From: Bacteroidota bacterium | GTDB lineage: Bacteria; Bacteroidota; Bacteroidia; AKYH767-A; OLB10 | Length of the DNA stretch: 64,000 bases | Assembly: GCA_016721435.1 (NCBI GenBank) | Contig: JADKIC010000002.1 | Coordinates: forward strand, 124,001-188,000 | Direction of reading: 5' to 3' | Translations under genes and position numbers: made by a program | In this document: in pieces, positions 1 through 9,016 of the stretch | Layout: each line of letters starts with the position of its first letter | Numbering within the stretch: the first letter of the stretch is position 1 | Notes under the pieces: model-generated | Databases searched by the model: none | Seen by the model: only the letters and a program-made list of their open reading frames with translations | Told to the model about the DNA's origin: nothing

Positions 1-1358
1 CACTTTCCGGTGATGATTTCACATCTTTCTGCAATAGGGTCAGGTTGTCTTTCCAGTCGTTACTGCGAACAATAGTTCTTCCTCCAAAAATAATGAGAAC
101 AAGTAAACCGGGAATGAATAATTTGTTATTTCGTATATGCGAAACCGTTACAGGTCCTTCAAATGTTTTGTTTCCTATCAGCCACTTATTGGCAAAATAA
201 CCGGCCAGCAAACATAATCCCAGGGAAGGCGTGTAAATGAACCTTTCCGCCATGGTGGCTTCAATGAGAAAGAAGACATTTGAAACTAATAATATAGTAC
301 CCAGAAAGAATAGAATGGAGAAAGAGATCATGCTACGCTTCGGAAGATATTTAAAAGCATAGAGCAATCCAACGACAATTAATCCGAATGAGAGAAAGGC
401 GAGGGGATGAGCAAAACTGACAGCAGGTATAGTGTTGTAAGAGTAATCAAAAACCAATGTTGCCGGAAGGAGGAATAGCCCAAAATATCTGCCCATAATA
501 TAAAAGGCACCTGCCAATTGTGAGGTATAATTTTTTGCGCCGATTAACGAATTGTTGATGAGCATGAGCTCATACCCTCCGCCAATCTCCCCTAAAACAG
601 AAATCCGAACCAGAAAGTAGATGCCAATCACCCCAATAAACACCGAAGAAAGTAACATTGTCTTTTTTAAATCCACTTTCGTAAAGCACCATATCGCCAG
701 CGGAAATACTCCTGCCCAGGCTACTGAATTTTCCTTGGACAAAAGTGCCAGAAAAAAGGCAAGACCTGCAAGTAAAATATATTTTAGTTTATGGGTGTCC
801 ACATAACGAAATAGTCCTGATAGAGCACTAATGCCAAACAGAAAACTCAATAATTCATCTCTGCTTTTTATGTTAGCCACCACTTCAGTATGCACCGGAT
901 GGAATACCCAGAGTAGGGTGATGAAGATGGGTATAAGAGGATGCATCTTTTGTAATAAACGCCTTAAAACGGAAAGTAAGATAACGCACTTAGCGCATAG
1001 ATCAGTATATTGATCAAATGTCCAAGAAATGGTTGTTTGGGCGCAATACCCCATTCTATTGCAAACATGGCTACAGAGATGGGCTGGTATAACCCTTCCT
1101 TCCTCTCCCAGAAACCGGCACGATAGGAAGTGGTAAAATCTCTTTTAATCCTCCAAAGCCTTTGACAGTGAACTTGTTGTTTTCAATAACAGTAGAGTCA
1201 TCCACAGTGTAATTATGCCCAAGGGTATTGGCATACAATAGAAAAGTGAGGAAAGCAATGAAGAAATAAATGCCTTTATAGTTTATTTGCTTGCCGTTTG
1301 CTGATGTAATAGCCGGCTTTATAACAGGAGTGGGAGTGGAGGTTTTCTTTTTCTGCAC
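1..1358 (-). CDS. TMTC-like membrane glycosyltransferase, partial and frame-broken
   Basis: Multi-pass membrane protein resembling TMTC/DUF1736-type O-glycosyltransferases, which move a sugar from a lipid carrier to exported protein; the role is inferred from family only. From the start at 1358 there is a basic head, a first membrane helix near residues 28-44 and an acidic loop VDDSTVIENN (52-61), where GT-C enzymes carry catalytic acids. This frame stops at 1071, but the protein continues in another frame from about 1130 (FWERKEGLYQP) and in a third from about 975 down to base 1, with the family signature HPVHTEVVANIKSRDE and at least six hydrophobic segments. One base seems missing at each junction. 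The C-terminal part, often TPR repeats, is beyond the window edge. The breaks look like sequencing indels. Confidence 0.7.
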
Positions 1359-1569
1359 ACTTCAAAGATATTATATAGAAAGCAGATGCTTGCTTTAGAA
1401 GTGTTGCATTAAGCATTGCCATAATTCATCATTGTTTTCAAAGCTTAAAAAAATGAGGTCAGAAGTGATGTTTTTTGAACGATTTATAGTGAAAACCGGC
1501 AAATGGATTTATAATTGATTGAAAAACAATACTATGTAATAATTATAATTTTTATCATTACCCATAAAA

Positions 1570-1600
1570 TTTGGTTTGTGTTGAATAAAAGGTATATTTG
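1570..1600 (+). promoter_or_regulatory. Bacteroidota-type promoter
   Basis: A TTTG (-33 box) at 1570-1573 and TATATTTG (-7 box, consensus TAnnTTTG) at 1593-1600 are separated by 19 bases, the textbook arrangement for the housekeeping sigma factor of Bacteroidota. The start codon of the small lipoprotein follows 23 bases after the -7 box. Confidence 0.65.
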
Positions 1601-1622
1601 TCGCATAGAAAAGACCCATAAT

Positions 1623-1955
1623 ATGAAAAAAATTGCACTCCCAGTTTTAGTATGTTGCGCATTGGCATTGACTTCTTGCCAGCAGCGTCTATTAGACTTT
1701 ACCGTAATCAGTTCTAAAAATGTGACTATGCGTCTCCCAAATGAGGCAAAAGGTCCACGTACTGAAGGTAAAGAAGTTAAAATGTGTACTGCTCCACAAT
1801 TAAAAGCAGCAGTTGATAAAGCAATCGAGAAGGCTGGTCCTGGTTACGATGCACTTATCGATGGTGTTGTTTATTCAAGATATGAAGTTTTCCGTCAAGG
1901 TTGGGCAGTACAAGGTACTCCTATCAAAACTTCCAAATTGAAAGCTAGCGAATAA
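1623..1955 (+). CDS. Small lipoprotein of unknown function
   Basis: A 110-residue protein. I start at the ATG at 1623 because it opens a classic lipoprotein signal: MKK, a hydrophobic stretch and the lipobox LTSC with the lipidated Cys at residue 19. An in-frame start at 1515 would put a long AT-rich leader in front of the signal and would begin upstream of the promoter at 1570-1600. The mature part is polar, ends with a GWAVQGTP stretch, and shows no domain I can name with certainty; the pattern (buried strand, helix, G-W-x-V-x-G end) is reminiscent of TRL-like small lipoproteins, but this is weak. It is monocistronic: its own promoter upstream and a strong terminator at 1982-2009. Probably anchored in the outer membrane. 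Confidence 0.8.
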   Translation: MKKIALPVLVCCALALTSCQQRLLDFTVISSKNVTMRLPNEAKGPRTEGKEVKMCTAPQLKAAVDKAIEKAGPGYDALIDGVVYSRYEVFRQGWAVQGTPIKTSKLKASE

Positions 1956-1981
1956 TATTCCGGCAGATATTCAAAATGAAA

Positions 1982-2009
1982 GGGATCCCATCGGATCCCC
2001 ATTTTTTTT
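1982..2009 (+). terminator. Rho-independent terminator
   Basis: A 7-bp stem GGGATCC / GGATCCC with a CATC loop followed by CA and eight T residues, 27 bases after the stop of the small lipoprotein gene. Confidence 0.9.
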
Positions 2010-2104
2010 GACACCTGACAGATTGAAAATTCCGCCTTACTCTTTAACTATATTTTAATTTTTTTGCGTACTCTTTAATAAGAAGAAAGGGAATTTTCTA
2101 AAGT

Positions 2105-2721
2105 TCAATTATTCCTTTGCGCAACCACCGAAAGTGATCCCGGAATCACTTTGATATTTCCAACTTCTTTTCCATTACGATCAACGATAATTTCTCCTCT
2201 GATGGATCGTACTTTATTAGCTAACCCTTTATCCCATTTTACTAAAATCGGAATGTGTAGTTCACAGCTATATCATCTCTGAATACTTCACCATAAAATA
2301 TATCGGTAGTAGAATTGTCAGAGCGTCCGGTGCAGCGTTCAAGAATTTTTGCGCCGGCATTTTGAGCAACAGCTTCGATATAGGCTTCAGTGGCTTTATC
2401 ATTCACATCAAAGGTTCCTTTGAAAATTGGAGGAAGATCGCCGCCATTCCCCGAGCCATTGGCCTGTCCTTGTTCAGTGGCAGCAGGAGCGCTATTAAAA
2501 GACTCCTCCGATCCATTGGCATATTTGATTTTAGAAATAGTATTCAAAGGAACCGTATAGGTTGGACCTTCCTGATTGTCAAATTTCTTATACTTTACAG
2601 CGTCAGGACTTAATTCAAGAATCTTGGTTTGAACAGTTCTGCCGTCGGTCAAGGTAATGACATCTTGCGCATAAGTAGCTGAAGTTAACAGCATTAAGGC
2701 TAAAGCAATTGTTTTTTTCAT
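2105..2721 (-). CDS. Exported protein of unknown function, frame-broken near the 3' end
   Basis: Secreted or periplasmic protein of about 205 residues. The start at 2721 gives a clean signal peptide (MKKTIALALMLLTSATYAQ); a start 15 codons upstream would bury it. The mature N-terminus (DVITLTDGRTVQTKILELS) is a small beta domain common in Bacteroidota exported proteins, in which a short strand pair reads 'x-I-x-L-x-D-G', and is followed by a low-complexity Gly/Ser/Asn linker near residues 80-95. The frame seen from the start ends at 2242, but a second frame continues from about 2250 with ILVKWDKGLANKV and runs to a stop at 2105, keeping the same character. I read the two as one gene with a single-base indel. 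No function can be assigned. It is transcribed divergently from nothing obvious and lies downstream of the WD40 gene. Confidence 0.65.
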
Positions 2722-2772
2722 ATTTTTAATGATAGGGATTACAAATTTACTATTTCCTTTGATCAATTAAGT

Positions 2773-3723
2773 TTAATGTCCCGCAATATCGATATTCCAG
2801 ATTAAGATTGAATGATCAGCCAGGGCCGCGGCAATGGTTTTCCCGTCAGGTGAGTAAGCAAGATTTAATATGGCACTGCCTTTCTCCCGGATTATCCGAA
2901 ATCTTTTCATCGTTGAGATTCCATAAAATATACTTCCATCCACCGACCCGGATACCGCCGAGGAATTGTCCGGTGATAAAGTCATATAGGAAATACCATC
3001 TTTATGTCCGTTGAAGGTGGCAATCAGCTTGCCTGTGTTAAAATCCCATTTTCTTAAGGTTTTATCAAAACTACCGGTGATGAGGTATTTCATATCACTG
3101 CTTAGTCGGATAGCATATACCCAATCGTCATGTCCGGCAAAGGTTCTGGTGATATTACCCGTGTTCACATCCCATACTTTACAAACATTATCGTGATTGC
3201 AGGAGAGAAGGAATTTCCCATCGGGGGAGAAGAAGGCTTCATCGGTCCATATACTTTCTGAGAGCTGGATTGATTTTTTCAAATCAGGATAGTTCCAAAT
3301 GGTCAGCGCATCTTCCTTCCAGCTGGATGTAACAATCAACTTATCATCGGGAGAAAAATTTGCTGATTTTACAAAACTCGAATGTGCATTTTCTTTTTTG
3401 GAAACTAACTTGTAGGTAGTGAAATCAAATATGAAAAGTTTCTCCAGTGTACCCACAGCAAATTGATCGCCCTTATGACTGAATGAAATTGCAGTAATAG
3501 GATCATCACCGATTTCAATTTCTTTGATGAGTTTATAATTTTCCGTTACATTCCAAACCTTAATGATTCCATCTTTACTCCGCTAACAATGTTTTACCAT
3601 CATTAGAGAATTTGCAAATGTTCACACCTTCTTTATGACCTAATAAAATGAGTGTGGGTTCTGTATTGCCTTTCGATTGATAGCTGGTAGGAATAAAAGG
3701 AAAATAATAATGTTTGTTTTCAT
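2773..3723 (-). CDS. Secreted WD40-repeat protein, frame-broken
   Basis: A beta-propeller scaffold protein. WD-type repeats with GH...WD spacing are visible, for example GHDDWVYAIRLS ending KTLRKWDF and GHKDGISYMTLS; the last repeat ends SILIWNID. The uninterrupted frame covers only 2773-3456. Upstream, another frame supplies further repeats (KDGIIKVWNV and GHKEGVNICKFS), and a third supplies a signal-peptide-like start at 3723 (MKTNIIIFLLFLPA). At least two single-base breaks, near 3582 and 3690, are therefore needed. The gene follows five bases after the TPR/PGLG protein, so it is probably the last gene of the operon that begins with the YidD-like gene. Its partner is unknown; WD40 propellers normally mediate protein contacts. 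Confidence 0.75.
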
Positions 3724-3727
3724 GGTT

Positions 3728-4660
3728 TTATTGTTTCTGTTGTAAGAGCTGAAGACTTACACGGCTTAGTTCTGATCGCACCTGTTGATTGTACTCGGTT
3801 TTCTTTTTATGATTTTTCACAGGCACCAGCCAACTGGATTGATTGGCACCTCCGAAATAAAAGTAAAGGAAGATATATACTCCTGCTGTAGCTGCGGTAA
3901 TATAGGTGGTGTTAAATATATTCCATCCGACCCATGCACCACTGCCTGAAACGAGCAGGAGGCTTACAAAACCCTTGCCGAAATTTCCATTGTATGCTTG
4001 CCCTAAACCGGGGAAGAGCAGAGAGAGTGTTTTCGCCTTTTTTATGCTTCTGAGTTTAGGAATGTTTTCTTTGTCATAAACCATATTGACCTGTTCTGTC
4101 AATTCAGTTTTTAATGCAGCGTCTGTTCGCGGATTACTTTGAATGAAATTGGTCAGAAACAATTTCGCCTCCATCCATTTTCCGGATTCGCCCAATGCCA
4201 TTGCATAGAGAAGAGCTCCGGTAACTTCTATTTCCTCCTCTACTTCCTGCAAATTGAATAAAGGCAGGATGCTCTTTTCTGCCAGTTCGAATTTATCCGA
4301 CATATAGTAGCCAAGTGCTTTTTGAAAATAAATCCGGCTTTTCAAAGAATCACTCCCCGAAAAACCATCGAGTCGGGAAAGCAAGACCGGCACTTCAGCA
4401 TGTTTACCGGTAGCTTTGAGACAGTCCGTTTTTTTTAAAAGGCATTCTGCCATCAACGCGGGGTTTCCGGGTTGCTGATAGATGATGTATTCACATTCCA
4501 GCGAAGCGTCCTCATATTGATGCAGGTCCATCAGACTATCCACTTTGGAGAAGTCTGCAGACTGAGCATTAACGAAAGAGGTTGTCGACAGGAATGCGAA
4601 GACCAACAACAATATTGTGATGGATCTCGTCAATTTTTTCTTGGTATACAATATTTGCAC
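3728..4660 (-). CDS. Exported TPR protein with C-terminal PGLG membrane hairpin
   Basis: A 310-residue protein starting with GTG at 4660. Signal peptide at residues 1-33 (cleavage near VNAQS), TPR-like alpha-helical repeats over about 40-200, then a membrane hairpin starting with SLLFPGLGQAYNG (about 215) and two hydrophobic helices, ending in a basic tail. The PGLGQxYxG motif is shared with DUF5683-like and TM2-like membrane proteins. It is a paralogue in architecture of the next gene upstream, which carries PGLGKVYTG at the same place. Its first 92 bases overlap the end of that gene in another frame, so the signal peptide is encoded inside the neighbour's C-terminus. Function unknown; its operon with a YidD-like protein suggests a role in envelope biogenesis (inference). 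Confidence 0.8.
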   Translation of the reverse strand: MQILYTKKKLTRSITILLLVFAFLSTTSFVNAQSADFSKVDSLMDLHQYEDASLECEYIIYQQPGNPALMAECLLKKTDCLKATGKHAEVPVLLSRLDGFSGSDSLKSRIYFQKALGYYMSDKFELAEKSILPLFNLQEVEEEIEVTGALLYAMALGESGKWMEAKLFLTNFIQSNPRTDAALKTELTEQVNMVYDKENIPKLRSIKKAKTLSLLFPGLGQAYNGNFGKGFVSLLLVSGSGAWVGWNIFNTTYITAATAGVYIFLYFYFGGANQSSWLVPVKNHKKKTEYNQQVRSELSRVSLQLLQQKQ

Positions 4661-5453
4661 TTAATGTACTTCCCCATATATTTCCCACATAAAAGAGAGC
4701 GAATAGACTTCCAAAGATATACAACTGCGGGTTGTTAAATCCGTTTACTCTGTAGTTTTCAATGGTAATAGCTGCTAGCGGAACAGTTTTCAGAAATGCT
4801 GCCAGACCTTGACCGGGTTTTCCCGTATATACTTTTCCCAGCCCGGGAATCACCGCCGATAATGCTCCTGCCAGAAAGGCTGATTTCTTTTTAGTGGTTT
4901 GTAGAAGTACGTTGTATTGCTTGTAGTATTCAAACTCAGCCTGCAGCAAGGAGTCCTGTGGATGATAAACCGCTTGTATAGAATCGAAAGAAGAATGATC
5001 ATGAAGAAGGAGATAGGTGCCGGATAATTCAAAATGTTTTAAATCGGTAAAAAAATTATTGTCATCGTAAAGTACTTCTTCAAGTTTCTTTCTCGCTGCT
5101 TTAAAATTTTTATTCTCTGCTTCGAGCAATGCAGAAGTATAAGCAGAAGGATAATAGAATACAGAATTATCACTTACTTGATCATAGTAACCGATTGCTT
5201 TCAACGGTTTTTTAAATTTATTAAAAGCCCCCGCACAAATAAAGCTGATGGTATCTCTGAAATCAGGGGAATAATTTAAAGAATCATTGAACAACTTCTT
5301 ACTAAAAAATTCTACATCATCCAGTTGTTTTTGCTCGGTGAGATAGAGCAGAAAATCAATTTCTTTCCGCAGACCGATAGAATCTTGTTGTGCCTTCGCA
5401 CCGGTTAAACTACCCAACAAAAGCAAGATGCTAAAAAAATATTTTATCATCAA
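4569..5453 (-). CDS. Exported TPR-like protein with C-terminal PGLG membrane hairpin
   Basis: A 294-residue protein with signal peptide MMIKYFFSILLLLGSLTGAKAQ, a helical repeat region (about 30-185) and a C-terminal membrane module beginning GALSAVIPGLGKVYTG (about 197) followed by two hydrophobic helices (TVPLAAITI and LYIFGSLFALFYVG). The C-terminus ends RIPVDNLFR. It starts inside the stop of the YidD-like gene (ATGA overlap, 5450-5453), so the two are translationally coupled, and its 3' end overlaps the next gene by 92 bases. I do not recognise a named family beyond the PGLG hairpin. Co-occurrence with YidD, a helper of membrane protein insertion, suggests a membrane-envelope function. 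Confidence 0.8.
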   Translation of the reverse strand: MMIKYFFSILLLLGSLTGAKAQQDSIGLRKEIDFLLYLTEQKQLDDVEFFSKKLFNDSLNYSPDFRDTISFICAGAFNKFKKPLKAIGYYDQVSDNSVFYYPSAYTSALLEAENKNFKAARKKLEEVLYDDNNFFTDLKHFELSGTYLLLHDHSSFDSIQAVYHPQDSLLQAEFEYYKQYNVLLQTTKKKSAFLAGALSAVIPGLGKVYTGKPGQGLAAFLKTVPLAAITIENYRVNGFNNPQLYIFGSLFALFYVGNIWGSTLSANIVYQEKIDEIHHNIVVGLRIPVDNLFR

Positions 5454-5968
5454 TGTTTATGTTTATTGCAATAGTAGGCAGGCGTGTCGATCAGCATACC
5501 CTCCTTACTGATGCGCAATGGGTGGAGATCTTTCGCCGCTAGTTTGGTGCAACGGGTGAGTCGATCAGCACTGAGAGAAAGTCCTTTTATTAATCCGTAT
5601 TCTAAAATAGATTGCTTACTGAAATTGGAACAACTGATTTCATAGGGACAATCCGCAGAAATTTGCGATGATATCACGGATTGATATAAAAATAATAATC
5701 CACCGAAAGTCAGATTTACCGGATTGTATTGTATCCATTTTTTCTTACCCACCAATAAGAAGGAAGGTTTCTTTTTTATCGGGTAGGGATTGGATGGAAT
5801 ATGAGCACTTAGCAGTTGGAAGTCAGGAGATATTTGCGATGCAGATACATTACGCTCTTGCGAAACTTTCGTTTTATTTTCTGATAAAAGCGTATCTCCT
5901 CCTGTCTCCGGTAGCGGGCCGAAGGAGAGCATAGAAAAGAAGAGGATCGTTGAAATCATGGAGTACAA
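5450..5968 (-). CDS. YidD-like membrane protein insertion efficiency factor
   Basis: A 172-residue protein whose C-terminal half (about residues 88-168) matches the YidD/DUF37 family: LLFLYQSVISSQ, then a Cys-containing loop CPYEISCSNFSKQSI and the LIKGLSLSADRLTRC helix, ending with an HPL motif. Typical YidD proteins are only 70-90 residues and cytoplasmic-face; this one has an added N-terminal hydrophobic head and an 80-residue linker. YidD assists YidC-dependent insertion of membrane proteins. It is the first gene of a minus-strand operon and overlaps the next by four bases. The usual neighbours of yidD (rnpA, yidC, rpmH) are absent, so this is more likely a lineage-specific paralogue than the housekeeping copy; hence no gene symbol. 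Confidence 0.75.
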   Translation of the reverse strand: MYSMISTILFFSMLSFGPLPETGGDTLLSENKTKVSQERNVSASQISPDFQLLSAHIPSNPYPIKKKPSFLLVGKKKWIQYNPVNLTFGGLLFLYQSVISSQISADCPYEISCSNFSKQSILEYGLIKGLSLSADRLTRCTKLAAKDLHPLRISKEGMLIDTPAYYCNKHKH

Positions 5969-6045
5969 TAACGCATTTCTCGCTCACAAAAGTAAGAATT
6001 ATCGAGGCGAAAGAAATGATATTTACAATATAAATTTTAGAAATG

Positions 6046-6127
6046 GGAACACGGATCTAAACCGATTTTGCTGATTTACACGGATCTGATCTGCGTAAAT
6101 CAGCAAAATCCGCGTTATCTGTGATCC
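6046..6127. repeat. Long imperfect palindrome, dispersed repeat family
   Basis: An 82-base hairpin. Inner arms of 16 bases at 6064-6079 and 6095-6110 are perfect inverted repeats (GATTTTGCTGATTTAC and its complement) around a 15-base spacer; outer arms GGAACACGGAT and ATCTGTGATCC pair at 9 of 11 positions. Pieces recur in other spacers: the 12-mer GGGAACACGGAT here is the exact complement of 21856-21867, and the 55700-55855 spacer has similar outer arms. Confidence 0.8.
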
Positions 6128-6164
6128 TCCATTAAAGTGCTATTTAAACTGAAATTTATTTACA

Positions 6165-6197
6165 TAAAAAAAGCCCATGCTCAATGCACAGGCTCTT
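6165..6197 (-). terminator. Terminator of the pyrophosphatase gene
   Basis: Read on the minus strand, AGCC..TGC and GCA..GGCT pair around a short loop (6172-6195), with two internal mismatches, and are followed by a run of seven T residues, just after the reconstructed stop at 6217. Confidence 0.65.
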
Positions 6198-6216
6198 TCA
6201 AAAGTTATCTTATATT

Positions 6217-8803
6217 TTAATGAGCGCAACCGCCGTGTTCTCCTTTGCAGTCTTTTCCGGATTCTTTACAGGCTGTCATACAAGCGTCATCGCAACCTTT
6301 GCTGCAATCATGTTTGTGCAGATCCTTTATGCATCGGACAAGGTTTTCCATCTCCACATTCGATGCCTTTCTCCTTGCACATCTTCATACATTCTTCTCC
6401 ACAACCGGCACCGTTCATCATCATCTGACAGGAAGAAGCTTTGATGTGACATTTACCATTCTCCATCTTCACGCAATCGCTGCTGTCGCATTTTCCTGCA
6501 GCCATCCATTCTGCACACATGGCAGAGTCGATGATACAATTGCCTTCTGCATCCATCTCACAACCCATACCACTCATCTCTGATTGACATTCCATTTTCG
6601 CTTTCCCTCTACAGCAATCATCGCCTGCAGCACCCGCTCCATGACCATCATTCAATGCAATGAGTGGAGCTATGGTTAATCCCACCAATGAGGTGAGCTT
6701 AATAAGAATATTCATAGAAGGACCGGAAGTATCTTTAAACGGATCGCCCACGGTATCTCCAACAACAGCCGCTTTGTGTGGCTCAGATTTTTTATAGTAC
6801 ATCTGTCCATCGATCTCGACGCCTTTTTCAAATGATTTCTTTGCATTGTCCCAGGCCCCTCCGGCATTGTTCTGGAATATCGCCCAAAGCACACCACTTA
6901 CTGTTACTCCGGCCATATATGCACCTAACGCTTCAGGACCCATTACAATTCCGATGATGATAGGCGAAACGATGGTAATTACACCGGGTAACATCATTTC
7001 ACGAAGCGCGGCTTTGGTAGAAATTTCAACACAACGACCGTATTCAGGCTTACCTGTGCCTTCCATAATACCCGGAATTTCTCTGAACTGGCGACGCACT
7101 TCATTCACCATATCCATCGCTGCTTTACCAACTGAATTCATGGCAAGGGCGGAGAAGACCACCGGCACCATGCCTCCAATAAAGAGTGCCGCAAGGACTT
7201 TTGCATCAAAAATATTGATACCGTTGATGCCGGTAAAGGTCACGTAGGCTGCGAAAAGTGCAAGTGCTGTTAAAGCAGCAGAAGCAATGGCAAATCCTTT
7301 TCCGATTGCCGCTGTCGTGTTTCCAACTGAATCAAGAATATCTGTTTTCTCACGTACATCAGCAGGTAATTCACTCATCTCCGCAATACCCCCTGCGTTA
7401 TCTGCAATAGGTCCAAAAGCGTCGATGGCCAACCAGAGCAGCCGTAGTCGCCATCATCGCGGAAGCAGCAATACCGACCCGTAAAATCCGGCAAGTGAAT
7501 AAGCTCCCCAAATGGCTCCGGCGAATAGAATAACAGGCATGGCAGTAGATAACATTCCGGTACCCAATCCGGCAATGATATTGGTAGCAGCTCCTGTTCC
7601 TGATTTTTGTACAATATCTCTGACCGGTTTTTTATCAAGTCCGGTGTAGTATTCCGTAATATAAGAAATAGCAGCTCCCACAAACATTCCAATCACAACT
7701 GCCCAGAATACATTCATGGAACTGGTGTTAAGTTCATTGAAGTTTCCATCGTTAAAAGCTCTCATGGTCATCTGTGCAGGAAGCATCAGATCAATCAGGA
7801 AGTATGAAGCAGCCAATGCAATGAGGATAGAGACCCAGTTACCACGATTTAACGCGGACTGAACGGTGTCTGTATTTGCGAGTGCTCCTTCTTTAATAGA
7901 TACCAGCCATGAACCAACGATAGAAGCGATGATACCTACACCGGCAATACTCAAGGGAAGCAAAATAGGACCAATACCACCGAAGGCATCCTGAATACCG
8001 CCCATATCACGGATCACATAATTTCCAAGTACCATAGAGGCTAAAACAGTCGCTACATAGGATCCAAAAAGATCTGCTCCCATCCCGGCTACATCCCCTA
8101 CATTATCTCCAACGTTATCTGCTATAGTGGCAGGATTTCGAGGGTCATCTTCAGGAATTCCTGCTTCCACTTTTCCTACTAAATCAGCACCTACATCAGC
8201 CGCTTTGGTATAAATACCACCTCCTACACGAGCAAAAAGTGCAATTGATTCAGCACCCAATGAGAATCCCGCCAAAACTTCCAGCACCTGCGTCATCTGT
8301 TCATTCCCTGTCATTACTCCACCCATGAAAAACTGGTAGAAACAGATAAAGAGAAGACTCAATCCCAGCACAGCCATACCGGCTACCCCAAGACCCATTA
8401 CCAATCCGCCGGTGAAGGATACATTTAATGCTTTTGCCAGGGAAGTACGTGCAGCCTGAGTGGTTCGAACGTTGGCTTTTGTAGCAATGCGCATCCCGCT
8501 GTATCCGGCCACTGCACTGAATATACAGCCAATAATGAAAGCGGCAACGATCAGAATATGAGAACTTTCAACCATCTGGCTGAGAATTCCCAGTCCGATG
8601 CTGGCGAGTACCATATAAATGGCCAGAATTTTATACTCTGATTTGAGGAAGGACATAGCACCTTCAGCAATTGCGGATGAGATTTCTTCCATTTTGGAGT
8701 CACCTGCATCTTGTTTCTTTACCCAGCTGGCTTTGATGAACATATAAATAAGTCCAATGATTCCAAGTACCGGTACGATATATACGAAATTTTCCATAGT
8801 CAC
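6217..8803 (-). CDS. hppA: Membrane-bound ion-pumping pyrophosphatase with Cys-rich C-terminal tail, frame-broken
   Basis: Hydrolyses pyrophosphate and pumps H+ or Na+ across the inner membrane. From the start at 8803 there are many membrane helices; the substrate site signature DDPRNPATIADNVGDNVGD lies near residue 215, and the second half carries GNTTAAIGKGFAI, where Ala is the known mark of the K+-dependent class. The N-terminal frame (7454-8803) and C-terminal frame (6308-7432) are joined through a short middle frame (GIAASAMMATTAAL), so two single-base breaks lie near 7480 and 7432. After the last helix (LTIAPLIAL) an added tail of roughly 120 residues holds about 21 Cys. Another break near 6310 hides its end; the continuation HDCSKGCDDACMTAC runs to a stop at 6217. 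Family members normally end soon after the last helix. Confidence 0.9.
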
Positions 8804-8816
8804 TATTTAAGGGGTG

Positions 8817-8848
8817 CGAAGGTAGGTCTTTTAAAGAAAGCAGGCAAA
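8817..8848 (-). promoter_or_regulatory. Promoter of the pyrophosphatase gene
   Basis: On the minus strand a TTTG (8845-8848) is followed after 20 bases by TACCTTCG (8817-8824), a near match to the Bacteroidota TTTG-N19-TAnnTTTG promoter, 14 bases before the start codon. Confidence 0.45.
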
Positions 8849-8887
8849 TCTTTTGTAAATATTTAATTATTAGTATGTTATATATTT

Positions 8888-8970
8888 ACCAGCTGGCCGT
8901 AGGTCGGCTGCCGGCGATGAAAGGAAAGGGGAGTTTGTCGGTTACAGAGATGCCGCCCCTACAGGGCTTA
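8888..8970. repeat. Intergenic dispersed-repeat-like sequence
   Basis: GC-rich island in an AT-rich spacer, containing GGTCGGCTGCCGGCGATGAA and GATGCCGCCCCTACAGGGCTT. The CCCTACAGGG part is self-complementary. Similar phrases are common in spacers of Bacteroidota genomes, to my knowledge; I see no second full copy in this window. Confidence 0.35.
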
Positions 8971-9016
8971 TATGGAAGTTTTTGTCTTCTATGATCAAAT
9001 CCATATCTTTGATGAG

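Noticed and set aside
5450..5968. Housekeeping yidD
   Set aside because: Has a long N-terminal extension and lacks the rnpA/yidC neighbourhood; treated as a paralogue without symbol.
6177..6583. Overlapping plus-strand frames in the Cys-rich tail of the pyrophosphatase
   Set aside because: Antisense shadows of the hppA tail; the minus-strand frame carries the Cys pattern and the family.
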